Source of the DNA: Agromyces sp. H66
Lineage (GTDB): Bacteria; Actinomycetota; Actinomycetes; Actinomycetales; Microbacteriaceae
NCBI RefSeq assembly: GCF_004959775.1
Contig: NZ_SJZG01000003.1
Location: 400,170-464,169, forward strand
Direction: 5' to 3'
Length of the DNA: 64,000 bases
The position numbers and the translations under genes were made by a program. The notes below the pieces were generated by a model, which ran no database searches, was not told the origin of the DNA, and saw only the letters and a list, made by a program, of their open reading frames with translations. Every line of letters begins with the position of its first letter. Within the stretch, counting starts at the first letter, position 1. This document shows positions 33,539 to 43,318 of this stretch, piece after piece.

Positions 33539-36500
33539 GTGCGCTCACTCAGGGTCTCGCACAGCGCGGTCGTCGACGAGTGGCGCGGTCGCGAACGCGC
33601 GCTCACGAGCCTCGGCGTCGACGTCACGCTCCTCTGCGCCGAGCAGTGGCACGCGGGCGGCAGTTCCGTGACGCTCGAGCCACGTGACGGTGAACGGGTG
33701 GTCGGCGTGCGCACCTTCGGACACCACCCCGCGCTCTTCCTCTACGACCCGCGTCCGATCTGGCGGGCGCTCGGCGAGCGGTACGACGTCATCGACGTGC
33801 ATGAGGAGCCCTTCGCCCTTGCGACCGCCGAGATCCTGCTGCTGCGCGCCCTACGGAAGCACCCGCGCCGCACGCCCGTGGTGCTCTATACCGCCCAAAA
33901 TCTGCGGAAACGCTACCCGGTGCCGTTCCGATGGTTCGAGCGCTGGGCGCTGCGCGCGGCATCCGGCATCTCGGCCTGCAACGCGGAGGCGGCGCGCATC
34001 GTCGAGGACAAGGGGTTCGCGGGGCGGGCGCGGGTGATCCCGCTCGGGATCGACGAACAGCGATTCAGGCCAGCGGATGCCTCGGCCGCGTCGGCGCCGC
34101 CTCGAGACCTCGGCCCCGCATCCATCGTGGTCGGGTTCCTCGGCCGTCTCGTGCCCGAGAAGGGCGTGCTCGTGCTGCTCGACGCCGTCGCCCGCGACCC
34201 GCGCCTTCGTCTCCGCATCGCCGGGTCGGGCCCCCTTGCCCCAGAACTGGGGGGTCGGGCCACCGCGGTGGGCATCGCCGACCGTGTCGAGGTCGTCGGG
34301 CCGATCGATCCCGACGCCGTGGTCGACTTTTACCGCACCCTCGACGTGCTCGCCGTGCCGTCACTCCCGACGACGTCGTGGACCGAGCAGTTCGGCCGCG
34401 TGGCCGTCGAGGCGATGGCGTGCGGGGTGCCGGTCGTCTCGAGCGACGCCGGCGCCCTACCCGACGTGGTGGGTCGCGCCGGCCTCGTCGTGCCGGCCGG
34501 TGATGCGGCGGCCCTCGCGAGCGCACTCGTCGAGGCGGGCCGGGAACGTGCCGACGAGTTGCGCGCGCGCGGTCTCGAACGTGCGGCGATCTGCACTTGG
34601 GATGCCGTGGGACGCCAGTACCTCGATCTCTACCGAGCGGTGCTGCACGAGGCATCCACCGCCGCCCCTGACACCCCCGACCCCGCCCGCCCGGTCGAGG
34701 TGATCGTGGTCGCCTACGGCGCGCCCGAACTGCTGCGCCGGGCGGTCGAGCCTGTGGCCGCGCTGCCGGTCACCGTCGTCGACAACTCGTCGCTTCCCGA
34801 GATCGCGGCGATCTGCGCCGAGCTCGGCGTGCGCTACCTCGACCCGGGCCGGAACGGCGGCTTCGCTGCGGGCGTGAACGTCGGCCTGCGAGATCGCCTC
34901 GTGCCCGGCGCCGACGTGCTGCTTCTCAATCCCGACGCGACCATCTCGCCCGAGGACATCGCCGTGCTGCGGCGGGTCCTTCGGGCGCACGACGACCTCG
35001 CGAGCGTCGGACCGGCGCAGGTCGACGAGCACGGACACGTCGCTCGCGTCGCCTGGTGGCTGCCGTCGCCGGGCGGCACCTGGTTCGAGGCGCTCGGGCT
35101 CGCCCGGCTGCGCCGCGACCCGTCGTACGTCATCGGCTCGGTGCTGCTGCTCCGCGCTGAGGCGCTCGACCAGGTCGGCGCGTTCGACGAGCGCTTCTTC
35201 CTCTACGCCGAGGAAGCCGACTGGGCGTACCGCGCGCACCGCCTCGGCTGGCGCCACGCCGGCGTACCCGAGGCCCGCGCGACGCACGTCGGCGCGGGCA
35301 CCGGTGGCGACCCCCGGCGGCGGGAGGCGCACTTCCACGCGTCGCAGGAGCGTTACCTCCGCAAGCACTACGGCGCCATCGGCTGGCAGTGGGCGAGGCT
35401 CGGCCAGCTGGTCGGGGCGACCGCTCGGGCCATCGTGCTGCCGGGCGACCGCGGGCGATCGGCGCGGCGACGGGCGGCCCTGTACCGGCTGGGGCCGGTG
35501 CGGGTCGAGGCGCGGTTCCGGCGGGAGGCGGCGGCCAGCGGTCGCGACGCGGCGATCCGGCGTGTGGCGCTCGTCGCGTCGTCGTACGCACCGCACTTCG
35601 GTGGTGTCGAAGAGCACGTGCGTCAGGTTGCGCACGAGCTCTCGCAGCGGGGCGACACGGAGATCGAGGTGTGGACCGTCGACCGAGGGGAGCACCTCGG
35701 GGTCCGCGACGTCGACGGCGTCGTGGTGAGATACCTGCCGACGCCGCTGCCGGCCCGCAACCTCCGTTCGATGCTCGCCCTCGTGCGCGATGTCCCGCAG
35801 GCGCTCATTGCGTGGTCGCGGGCTCGGCGATCGTTCCGGCCCCAGCTGCTGCACGTGCACTGCTTCGGGCCGAACGGGGTCTACGCGCTGGTGCTCGGGC
35901 GGCTCTGGCGACTGCCGATCGCGGTCACATCCCACGGTGAGACCTCTGCCGACGACCACGGCGCGTTCGCACGGTCCGCCCTCCTGCGGCGAACGCTGCG
36001 CACCGCACTGGGTCGTGCGCGTTTCGTCACCGCGCCATCCGAGTGGGTGCTCAATGAGCTGCGCACCTCCTTCGGCCTACGGGATGGAGGCGTGGTGCCG
36101 AACGGCGTCGTCACGGACGTCGGGTGTCCCGATTCGGTGGTCGGCCGGCTCCCGGCTCTCGACGATCCGGCGCCCTTCTTCGCCGCTGTCGGCCGCCTCG
36201 GTCCCCTCAAGGGGTTCGACCTGTTGCTCGACGCCTTCGCCAGTGCCGGGCTGCCCGAGGACACCCGGCTGTTGATCGGCGGCGACGGCCCCGAGCGCAG
36301 CGCCATAGAGCGACGCATCGTAGATCTCGGCCTCACCGGAAGGGCGGAGCTGCTCGGGCGGCTCGATGCCGGAGAGGTGGCCCGCGTGATGGAGCGGTCG
36401 ATCGCCGTCGCCGTCCCGAGCCGCCTCGAACCGTTCGGCATCGTCGCCCTCGAGGCGTGGCGTGCCGCCGCGGCGCTCATCATGACCGACCGTGGCGGGG

Positions 36501-36700
36501 GTCCGGAGTTCGTGCGCGACGGCATCGACGGTCTCCTCGTCGATCCCGTCGATCGTGACGCCCTCGCGACCGCGTTGCGCCGGGTCCACGACGATCTCGA
36601 CCTGCGAGTGCGACTCGCGCACGGCGGCCGCGCCCGGGTGTCCGAGTTCAGCTGGTCCCGCGTCGCCGCCGCGTATCGCGCCCGCTACGGCCTCGGATGA
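33539..36700 (+). CDS. Triple-domain glycosyltransferase (GT4-GT2-GT4 fusion)
   Basis: The protein has 1053 residues from a GTG preceded by GGAGGTGAG. Domain 1 (1-370) is GT4 with GFLGRLVPEKGVLVLLDA and an E(x7)E-like EQFGRVAVEAMACG. Domain 2 (about 385-640) is GT2, with VEVIVVAYGAPELLRRAV, VVDNSS, PGRNGGFAAGVNVGL and LLLNPDATI, resembling rhamnosyltransferases. Domain 3 (about 674-1053) is GT4 with VALVASSYAPHFGGVEEHVRQVA and SRLEPFGIVALEAWRA. There are no membrane helices. One chain could add three sugars in order. The domains are usually separate proteins. Confidence 0.9.
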   Translation: MRSLRVSHSAVVDEWRGRERALTSLGVDVTLLCAEQWHAGGSSVTLEPRDGERVVGVRTFGHHPALFLYDPRPIWRALGERYDVIDVHEEPFALATAEILLLRALRKHPRRTPVVLYTAQNLRKRYPVPFRWFERWALRAASGISACNAEAARIVEDKGFAGRARVIPLGIDEQRFRPADASAASAPPRDLGPASIVVGFLGRLVPEKGVLVLLDAVARDPRLRLRIAGSGPLAPELGGRATAVGIADRVEVVGPIDPDAVVDFYRTLDVLAVPSLPTTSWTEQFGRVAVEAMACGVPVVSSDAGALPDVVGRAGLVVPAGDAAALASALVEAGRERADELRARGLERAAICTWDAVGRQYLDLYRAVLHEASTAAPDTPDPARPVEVIVVAYGAPELLRRAVEPVAALPVTVVDNSSLPEIAAICAELGVRYLDPGRNGGFAAGVNVGLRDRLVPGADVLLLNPDATISPEDIAVLRRVLRAHDDLASVGPAQVDEHGHVARVAWWLPSPGGTWFEALGLARLRRDPSYVIGSVLLLRAEALDQVGAFDERFFLYAEEADWAYRAHRLGWRHAGVPEARATHVGAGTGGDPRRREAHFHASQERYLRKHYGAIGWQWARLGQLVGATARAIVLPGDRGRSARRRAALYRLGPVRVEARFRREAAASGRDAAIRRVALVASSYAPHFGGVEEHVRQVAHELSQRGDTEIEVWTVDRGEHLGVRDVDGVVVRYLPTPLPARNLRSMLALVRDVPQALIAWSRARRSFRPQLLHVHCFGPNGVYALVLGRLWRLPIAVTSHGETSADDHGAFARSALLRRTLRTALGRARFVTAPSEWVLNELRTSFGLRDGGVVPNGVVTDVGCPDSVVGRLPALDDPAPFFAAVGRLGPLKGFDLLLDAFASAGLPEDTRLLIGGDGPERSAIERRIVDLGLTGRAELLGRLDAGEVARVMERSIAVAVPSRLEPFGIVALEAWRAAAALIMTDRGGGPEFVRDGIDGLLVDPVDRDALATALRRVHDDLDLRVRLAHGGRARVSEFSWSRVAAAYRARYGLG

Positions 36701-36713
36701 CTTGGGCAGCCGG

Positions 36714-37793
36714 TCATCCGACCGAGCGCCACACCCGTGCGTGATCACGGGCCGAGGCGTCCCAGGTGAACCCGGCGGCTCGTGCTCGCCCGGCCGCCAC
36801 GAGCGCGGCGACCGCCGGGTCATCGCCCGTGACGGCGAGGAGTCCCTCGGCCACGCCTGCTCCGGTCGGCTCCACGAGCACGGCGGCGTCGCCGGCGACC
36901 TCGGGCAGGCTGCTCGTGCGGGCAGCGACGACGGGCACGTTCGCGGCCATCGCCTCGAGCACGGGGAGGCCGAATCCCTCGTAGAGCGAGGGCACGACGA
37001 CAGCTGCCGCCCCGGCGACGAGTCCGGGTACGAGCCCGTCGGCGACGCGACCGAGCAACTGGGTGCCGGGCATGCCGTCGAAGAGTGCGGTGCGTGTCGG
37101 GTGAGGGGGGCCGCTGAGCACGAGCATGAGATCGGGGCGATTCCGATGCACGAGCGGCCATGCCTCCGCGAGCGCCGGCAGGTTCTTCCGGCTCGACGCC
37201 CCGCCCGCGTGCAACACGTAGCGCTCGGGCAACCGAAGTGCCGTTCTCTCGGCCTCACCCAAGGGCGCGGCATCGAAGAACGCGTCGTCGATGCCGTTGT
37301 GCACAACGTACGGGTCGCGGATCCCGAGGAACTCGACCGCCTCGTTCGCGCTGAACTCCGACACGCAGATCACGGCATCCGCCCGACGGGCCTCCGCGGC
37401 CGCGGCGGTGACGGGAGGCGACTCGTCGGGGAATCTCCACGCCACGACGTCGTGGATCGTGATGACATCCCCGTCGGGGGCGGGCGGGAGCTCGAGGTTC
37501 ATCCGATGGGTGACCGTGTCACCGGAGAAGAGCAGCCGGCCGAGCTGCCGGCGGATCGCGGGCGATGCTCGCGTCACGGCACCGAACGGGAGACGGCGGT
37601 TTCCAGGCAGGGGGGAGGACATCGAGCGGAATACCGCGCGGCGGACCCGCCAACCGTCGCCGAGCGCTTGCGCGGCGCGCTCGGTGATGCGTTCCTGGTA
37701 GACGGACGCGCCCATGGGCGCCGCGGTCGCGACGGTTGCGATGGTGAGCAACGACGGAGCGGGGCGCGACCGGTCGTCTGCGCTGTCCTGCAC
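36714..37793 (-). CDS. Glycosyltransferase family 4
   Basis: The protein has 359 residues from a GTG (37793) with a weak ribosome binding site, so the start is uncertain. The donor domain reads RYVLHAGGASSRKNLPALAEAW, and SLYEGFGLPVLEAMAANVPVVAA is the EX7E motif. VITIHDVVAWRFPDE and VSEFSANEAVEFLGI match mannosyl/rhamnosyl-type GT4 enzymes of polysaccharide loci. It is convergent with the triple-domain enzyme. Confidence 0.88.
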   Translation of the reverse strand: MQDSADDRSRPAPSLLTIATVATAAPMGASVYQERITERAAQALGDGWRVRRAVFRSMSSPLPGNRRLPFGAVTRASPAIRRQLGRLLFSGDTVTHRMNLELPPAPDGDVITIHDVVAWRFPDESPPVTAAAAEARRADAVICVSEFSANEAVEFLGIRDPYVVHNGIDDAFFDAAPLGEAERTALRLPERYVLHAGGASSRKNLPALAEAWPLVHRNRPDLMLVLSGPPHPTRTALFDGMPGTQLLGRVADGLVPGLVAGAAAVVVPSLYEGFGLPVLEAMAANVPVVAARTSSLPEVAGDAAVLVEPTGAGVAEGLLAVTGDDPAVAALVAAGRARAAGFTWDASARDHARVWRSVG

Positions 37794-37915
37794 GAGATCC
37801 GAGTTTACGTGCTCCGGCCGACGTGCTCAGGTCGCCCAGAGGCGGTCGGGATAGGGTTGCTGCTGAGTTCCGGCGACCGAGGCCGCCGATGAGGTCTGGA
37901 AGAGCTGGGAGAGTC

Positions 37916-39118
37916 GTGGCTGCAGCATCCGAGGCATCAAATGTCTCCGAACTGCCCGACGCCCCGCTCACCGACACGGTTCAGGCTGACGCACTCCATA
38001 TCGTGCAGATCGCGCCGGCGATCTCCAGCGGGAGCGGTGTCGAGGGTGTGGCGTTCAACCTCGAACGCGAGTTCCGCGCGAGGGGTGCGACGGTCGAGCG
38101 CTTCACCGCCGCGACGGCAGGTCGGATTCGCCATGGACGTCGGACGTCGGCGATCGGCACGCACCTCGAACGTGCCCGGAATGTGGTCTGGTTCAGCACG
38201 GTCGGCACGGCGAGGGCCAGGCGGTTCCTGGCCGAGCGACCTGATGCGGTCAGCATCTGCCACAACGACGCCCTCGCCGGCGATGTCTACGTCAACCATG
38301 GGCTGCTGCAGGTGGCGATGCGAGCACGCGGCCACTACTTCTGGCGGATGATTCGGAATCCCGTGCACCTCTTCACGGCGGCCCGTGACCGCGTGCGCTA
38401 CCGCGGGAAGGCCCACCGCGCTGTGGTCGCCCTCACCGAGCACGAGGCCGAACTGCTGGTGTCGACGTACGGGCGGGTGCGTCCACCCATCCGGGTGATC
38501 CCCAACGGGGTCGACACCCAGGTGTTCAGACCGGCCACATCCGAGGAGCGGACCGCGGCGAGCGCAATGATCGGCCTGCCCGAGGATCTGATGCTCGCGC
38601 TGTTCGTGGGCCACGAGTTCGAGCGGAAAGGCCTCCCGCTCGTCATGGAGGCGCTGCGGCACGCCCCCGAGGTGGGCCTCGTCGTGGTCGGCGGCACTCC
38701 CGCGATGATCCGCCAGGCCGACGGACTCGCACGGCACCGCGGAGTCGCTGATCGAGTCGCCTTCGTCGGTCGTCACCTGGATGTGGTGCCGTTCTATCAC
38801 GCCGCCGACGTGTTCGTACTGCCGAGTTATTACGAGTCGAGCGGTCTGGTCTTCCTCGAAGCGCTCGCATGCGGGCTACCGGTCGTGGCGACCCGGGTGG
38901 GAATCGCTCCAGAGCTCATCGCCGACGGCGAGAACGGGTACCTCGTCGACCGCGATTCCACCGTGATCGGCGCTCGCCTGCACGAGCTTTCGCAGCGGGA
39001 CCTCTCCGAGTGGCGCGAGCGGGCGCGTCGCACCGCCGACCAGCACGGGTGGCCTGCGATCGCCGACCGCTACCTCGACCTCCTCGCGGAGATGCGCGAC
39101 CTGAAGCGGCGCCGATGA
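37916..39118 (+). CDS. Glycosyltransferase family 4 (paralogue of the gene at 40166-41290)
   Basis: The protein has 400 residues. The GTG at 37916 has GGGAGAG upstream; a longer frame exists. HIVQIAPAISSGSGVEGVAFNLE opens the acceptor domain, and SYYESSGLVFLEALACG is the EX7E motif. It is strikingly similar to the leftward gene at 40166-41290 across its length (for example PDAVSICHN, GDVYVNHG, TYGRVRPPI, VIPNGVD, FVGHEF-RKGLP), so the two arose by duplication. It is coupled to the next glycosyltransferase by an ATGA overlap. Confidence 0.9.
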   Translation: MAAASEASNVSELPDAPLTDTVQADALHIVQIAPAISSGSGVEGVAFNLEREFRARGATVERFTAATAGRIRHGRRTSAIGTHLERARNVVWFSTVGTARARRFLAERPDAVSICHNDALAGDVYVNHGLLQVAMRARGHYFWRMIRNPVHLFTAARDRVRYRGKAHRAVVALTEHEAELLVSTYGRVRPPIRVIPNGVDTQVFRPATSEERTAASAMIGLPEDLMLALFVGHEFERKGLPLVMEALRHAPEVGLVVVGGTPAMIRQADGLARHRGVADRVAFVGRHLDVVPFYHAADVFVLPSYYESSGLVFLEALACGLPVVATRVGIAPELIADGENGYLVDRDSTVIGARLHELSQRDLSEWRERARRTADQHGWPAIADRYLDLLAEMRDLKRRR

Positions 39119-40152
39119 CCGGGTCGTTGCGCATCCTGCATGCGATCCGCTCCGACGGGTTCTCGGGCGTCGAGCGCTTCGTACTGCGTCTCGCGCGCCA
39201 GCAGCGTGCGGACGGGCACCAGGTAGCGGTGATCGGCGGTGCCACTGAGCGCATGCGCGAGGCGCTCGACCCGATCGGCGTCGCACACGCCGCTGCGGCC
39301 CGCACGCAGGAGGTCGCCCGCGCCGTCCGGGGACTCGCTTCGGGGTTCGATGTCGTCAATACGCATATGACGGCCGCCGAACTCGGCGCGGCGGCCGGCC
39401 TGGCCGGACGTCTTCGACGCCCCGCCGTCGTCGCGACACGGCATTTCGCCAAGCCGCACGGCCGTATCGGACCGATACCGGTGAGCCTGCTCGTGCGACC
39501 GTTCATCGACGCCCAGCTTTCGATCAGTCGCGCAGTGGCTTCGGCGATCGATGGGCCGAGCACGGTGGTGCACTCGGGGGTGGAGTCACGACCCTTGCAT
39601 GACGGCCTGCTCCGAGAGCGCACCGTGCTCATGGCTCAGCGACTGCAGCCAGAGAAGCACGGACACATCGGCATCCGTGCATTCGCAGCGGCAGGGCTCG
39701 CCGACACCGGGTGGACCCTCGAGATCGCGGGGCAGGGCCCCGAGCAGGCCGCGCTCGAAGCGTTGACCGGTGAGCTCGGCATCGGACACGCGGTGCGATT
39801 CCTCGGCTACCGCGCCGACCTTCCCGAGATCATGGATCGCGCCGGACTGCTCCTCGCGCCGTGCCCGGTCGAAGGGCTCGGTCTCACGGTGCTCGAGGCG
39901 ATGGCAGGGGGCCTGCCCGTCGTCGCTGCCGGAGCCGCGGGCCATCTCGACGTGTTCGAAGGACTCGAGGATCGCTGCCTGTTCGACCCCGACGACGTCG
40001 ACGACGCCGCTGCACGACTACGCCGCCTCGCCGACGACGATGCGGCCCGCTCGACGCTCGGGGTCGTGGTGCACGCGGTGCAGCAGCGTCGCTTCTCCCT
40101 GGCGGCCCAGGCCGCCGGTACGGAGCGGGTGTACCGGAGCGTGCTGCGCTGA
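39115..40152 (+). CDS. Glycosyltransferase family 4
   Basis: The protein has 345 residues. LRILHAIRSDGFSGVERFVLRLAR is the N-terminal domain; LMAQRLQPEKHGHIGIRAF and CPVEGLGLTVLEAMAGG (EX7E) the donor domain. It is shorter than its neighbours. It is translationally coupled to the preceding gene and convergent with the next. Confidence 0.9.
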   Translation: MTGSLRILHAIRSDGFSGVERFVLRLARQQRADGHQVAVIGGATERMREALDPIGVAHAAAARTQEVARAVRGLASGFDVVNTHMTAAELGAAAGLAGRLRRPAVVATRHFAKPHGRIGPIPVSLLVRPFIDAQLSISRAVASAIDGPSTVVHSGVESRPLHDGLLRERTVLMAQRLQPEKHGHIGIRAFAAAGLADTGWTLEIAGQGPEQAALEALTGELGIGHAVRFLGYRADLPEIMDRAGLLLAPCPVEGLGLTVLEAMAGGLPVVAAGAAGHLDVFEGLEDRCLFDPDDVDDAAARLRRLADDDAARSTLGVVVHAVQQRRFSLAAQAAGTERVYRSVLR

Positions 40153-40165
40153 CGACCTTGCCGGC

Positions 40166-41290
40166 TCATCGTTCGCGTTCGGCGACGATGCCCTCCGCCA
40201 GTTCGAGATACCGGCGAGCGACGTCCGACCAGGTCCACCCGGCGACGCTCGCACGCGCACGCTCACGCCACGGCCCGAGATCCTCGGCGGCAAGCTGCTC
40301 CAGCCGGTCGGCGATCTCGCGCGCGTCCTGCCCGACGAGGAAGCCGTTCTCGCCGTTTCGCACGAGATCGGCCGCCACGCCGACGCGGGTCGCGATCACG
40401 GGCAGTCCGCTCGCGAGCGCTTCGAGGAAGACGAGCCCGCTCGACTCGTAGTGGCTCGGCAGTACGAACATGTCGGCTGCGGCGAGGAACGACCGCACAT
40501 CGCCCTGCTGACCCACGAAGAGCACACGATCGGCGACGCCGAGTCGCGCTGCGATCGCCTTCGCCTGGTCGAGCAGCCGCGCGTTGCCGCCGACGACCAT
40601 GAGCAGCACGGTGGGCGCCGACGCCATCGCCTCGAGCACGATCGGCAGGCCCTTGCGGTCGAACTCGTGTCCCACGAACACGGCGACACGATCCTCGTCA
40701 TCGAGCTGGAACCGTTCGCGCGACTCGTGACGCTCGAGGTCGGTGGGCGGGCGGAACCGCTCGAGGTCCACTCCGTTCGGGATCACCGTGATCGGCGGGC
40801 GCACTCGGCCGTAGGTGCGGGTCAGCACCCCGATCTCGGCGTCGCTGAGCACGACGATGCGACGGTGGATGTTTGAGCGATAGCGGATCAGGTCGCGAAC
40901 GTGCGTAAAGATATGCGTCGGGTCCCGCAGGAGTCGCAGCACCGAGTTGCCACGCGCCCGCATCGCGGCGAGCAGCACCCCGTGGTTCACATAGACATCG
41001 CCGACCATCGCGTTGTTGTGACAGATCGAGACCGCGTCGGGCCGCTCGGTGAGAAAGGCCTTCGCACGACGGGTCCCGACCAGGCTGAACCAGATCCTGC
41101 GCTGCGCCTGTGCGATGCGTGCAGTGCGCCATCCTCGAACCCGCACCTCGCGCAGACCGCGCGCTGCAGCGGCGAGGGTGAAGTTCTCCACCTCCACCCC
41201 GAGTGCCCGGAACTCCCGATCGAGATTCCACGCGACGCCGGCGACGCCGCTCCCCGGGCCGAGAAACGGCACGATCTGCACGATGCGCAT
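40166..41290 (-). CDS. Glycosyltransferase family 4 (paralogue of the gene at 37916-39118)
   Basis: The protein has 374 residues. The ATG at 41290 is preceded by GGGAGGACC. The longer upstream frame was rejected because it runs antisense into the next gene. MRIVQIVPFLGPGSGVAGVAWNLDREF, PPITVIPNGVDLERFRPP, AVFVGHEFDRKGLPIVLEA and SHYESSGLVFLEALASG are the key segments. The high similarity to 37916-39118 in inverted orientation suggests an old tandem inverted duplication with the gene 39115-40152 between them. Confidence 0.9.
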   Translation of the reverse strand: MRIVQIVPFLGPGSGVAGVAWNLDREFRALGVEVENFTLAAAARGLREVRVRGWRTARIAQAQRRIWFSLVGTRRAKAFLTERPDAVSICHNNAMVGDVYVNHGVLLAAMRARGNSVLRLLRDPTHIFTHVRDLIRYRSNIHRRIVVLSDAEIGVLTRTYGRVRPPITVIPNGVDLERFRPPTDLERHESRERFQLDDEDRVAVFVGHEFDRKGLPIVLEAMASAPTVLLMVVGGNARLLDQAKAIAARLGVADRVLFVGQQGDVRSFLAAADMFVLPSHYESSGLVFLEALASGLPVIATRVGVAADLVRNGENGFLVGQDAREIADRLEQLAAEDLGPWRERARASVAGWTWSDVARRYLELAEGIVAERER

Positions 41291-41395
41291 CGGTCCTCCC
41301 GGCACCACGATATCCGTCGGGCAGGAGCCCGCCGCTCTCGCTTCCACGGTGTCGGTTACGCTGAGTCGTCCCCCCGCCTTCCCGGACGGAGCCGA

Positions 41396-42520
41396 ATGAC
41401 CGACCTCATCGTCGTTTCGCTCGAGCGCTGGGACCAGGTCTGGCGGCGCAACCAGCACCTCATCGCCGGACTCCTGGCTCGCGACTCGAACCTGCGGGTG
41501 CTGTTCGTGGAGCCTCCCGCCGACCCGATGCACGACCTCCGCTCCAAGCGCCGGCCGCGCCTCGGCGACGGCTTGAGCAAGATCGACGGCATCGCATCGG
41601 GTCGCCTGCACCGGCTGCAGCTGACCAAGCGGATGCCGCGCCGGCTCGATCCCCGCACCGACCACCAGCTCGCACGAGGCATTGTTCGCGCCGCCGCACG
41701 TCTCGGCATGCGGCATCCGCTGCTCTGGATCAATGATCCCGGCATGGCGATTCTCGCCGAGCGCACGGGATGGCCGACGCTCTACGACATCACCGACGAC
41801 TGGCTCACCGCCGACCGCCCGGCCGGCGAACTGGAGCGGATCGCCGTCAGCGAGGCGTCCCTCATGCGCGTCGCGCGCGAGGTGGTGGTGTGCTCACCCG
41901 AGCTCGTGCGCCGCAAGCAGGCGGTCCGGCGGGTGACGCTCATCCCCAATGCCGTCGACGCGACAGCTTATCGGCGGCCGCGACCGCGACCCGCCGACCT
42001 TCCCGACGGCCCGATAGCGCTCTACCTCGGCACGGTGCATCGCGACCGCATCGATGTCGCACTCTGCGCGACGACGGCTCACGCAATCGGGCCGGATGCC
42101 TCGCTCGTACTCGTCGGCCCGAACGTGCTCTCCCGCAGCGATAGTGAGCTGCTACGCCGCGCCCGCGCCCTGCTGCTCGGCCCCCGGGCGCGTGAGGAGG
42201 TGATCGGCTACCTGCAGCACGCCGACGTGCTGGTCGTTCCGCACGTGGTGACCGCGTTCACCGACAGCCTCGACCCGATCAAGCTGTACGAGTACCAAGC
42301 AGTCGGGCGGCCGGTGGTGTCGACCCCGGTCGCGGGATTTCGCGATGCCGACGACCCGCGCATCACGATTGCCGGCGGCGACTTCGTGGAGGCGGTCGCG
42401 GCGGCGCTGCCGGCGCGCACCAGGTTCCCAACGGGCGCCGACGGGCCGGTCGCGGACTGGAGCGAGCGGGTCGAGGCGATGAGCGGGGTGCTGGGGCGGC
42501 TGGGCCAAACGCTCGGTTGA
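41396..42520 (+). CDS. Glycosyltransferase, GT-B fold (teichuronic/TuaH-like)
   Basis: The protein has 374 residues. LIVVSLERWDQVWRRNQHLIAGLL at the N-terminus, LWINDPGMAIL, YDITDDW and VVCSPELVRRK are typical of TuaH-like GT4-related enzymes. DSLDPIKLYEYQAVGRPVVSTPVAG replaces the usual EX7E motif with the KLYEY form. It has a CGGAG ribosome binding site. It is convergent with the next gene. Confidence 0.85.
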   Translation: MTDLIVVSLERWDQVWRRNQHLIAGLLARDSNLRVLFVEPPADPMHDLRSKRRPRLGDGLSKIDGIASGRLHRLQLTKRMPRRLDPRTDHQLARGIVRAAARLGMRHPLLWINDPGMAILAERTGWPTLYDITDDWLTADRPAGELERIAVSEASLMRVAREVVVCSPELVRRKQAVRRVTLIPNAVDATAYRRPRPRPADLPDGPIALYLGTVHRDRIDVALCATTAHAIGPDASLVLVGPNVLSRSDSELLRRARALLLGPRAREEVIGYLQHADVLVVPHVVTAFTDSLDPIKLYEYQAVGRPVVSTPVAGFRDADDPRITIAGGDFVEAVAAALPARTRFPTGADGPVADWSERVEAMSGVLGRLGQTLG

Positions 42521-42542
42521 GCGGTGCAGCCAATCGGAAGTC

Positions 42543-43277
42543 TCAGTCGACGTGACGAAGCAGTCGGCCGCGGTCATCGATCTGACGTAGCCCGGTCGAC
42601 GTTGCCTGAATCGTGGACGGGAGGCCGGGATCCTGCACGGCGACGGGAAAATTCGGTCTCAAGGCGAACCCCGGCCCGCCCACGAGGGACAGCGCACGGA
42701 GATAGGCGTCGAGCGGGGCACGGATCGTTCGATCGACATCGAGGAGTTCCGCGAAGAAGGCCGCACCGGCGGGGGTGATCAGGTAGCAGTGCGATCCCCA
42801 CCCGAACATCGCGCGTCGCAGCAACGGTCGAACCGGCGTGACGTTGTTGCGGAACAGCCGGGCAAATCGCCGGACTGCGGCGCTCGAGCGCGCGCGATCG
42901 GCCGCCAGCCCGACCGCAGTGGCCTCCTCGGGCGGTGGAATCCAGCCGAGCTGGATGACCTCTGCACGCGGCCGCTCAGCCCGGATCCGCTCCACAGTCG
43001 GTCGAAAGCTGTCGAGAAACAGCACATCGTCTTCCAATACCAGATGCAACGAGTCGCTCGGCTGGCCGGCGATGGTGCGCATCAGATCCCTATGCGAGAG
43101 GAAACAGCCCACTTCTCCCGGCGTCAGTCCGATACTCGCGGCGGCGTCGCCGGTGCGGGCGGCGAACACCTGGGTCTCAAGCCCGACGCTCGCCGCACGT
43201 GCGCGTGCCAGTTCCAAGCGCACGGTCTGACCGGGCACGTTGATGATGTAGCTGGTTAAGGAGCTGTCATCGAGCAC
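42543..43277 (-). CDS. Glycosyltransferase family 25
   Basis: The protein has 244 residues from a GTG at 43277; a GTG at 43316, two bases after the upstream stop codon, is the alternative, and neither has a clear ribosome binding site. SYIINVPGQTVRLELARARAAS, TPGEVGCFLSHRDLMRTI, LVLEDDVLF and GSHCYLITPAGAAFF match the LPS beta-1,4-galactosyltransferase family (GT25), with the E-DD donor-site motif. It is downstream of the GT2 gene on the same strand and probably co-transcribed. Confidence 0.85.
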   Translation of the reverse strand: MLDDSSLTSYIINVPGQTVRLELARARAASVGLETQVFAARTGDAAASIGLTPGEVGCFLSHRDLMRTIAGQPSDSLHLVLEDDVLFLDSFRPTVERIRAERPRAEVIQLGWIPPPEEATAVGLAADRARSSAAVRRFARLFRNNVTPVRPLLRRAMFGWGSHCYLITPAGAAFFAELLDVDRTIRAPLDAYLRALSLVGGPGFALRPNFPVAVQDPGLPSTIQATSTGLRQIDDRGRLLRHVD

Positions 43278-43318
43278 AACGCTGAGTTTAGCGATGCTGT
43301 CGAAGCGCCCAGTCACGC

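Noticed and set aside
41291..41716. N-terminal extension of the glycosyltransferase at 40166
   Set aside because: It runs antisense through the start of the next gene; a good ribosome binding site supports the start at 41290.
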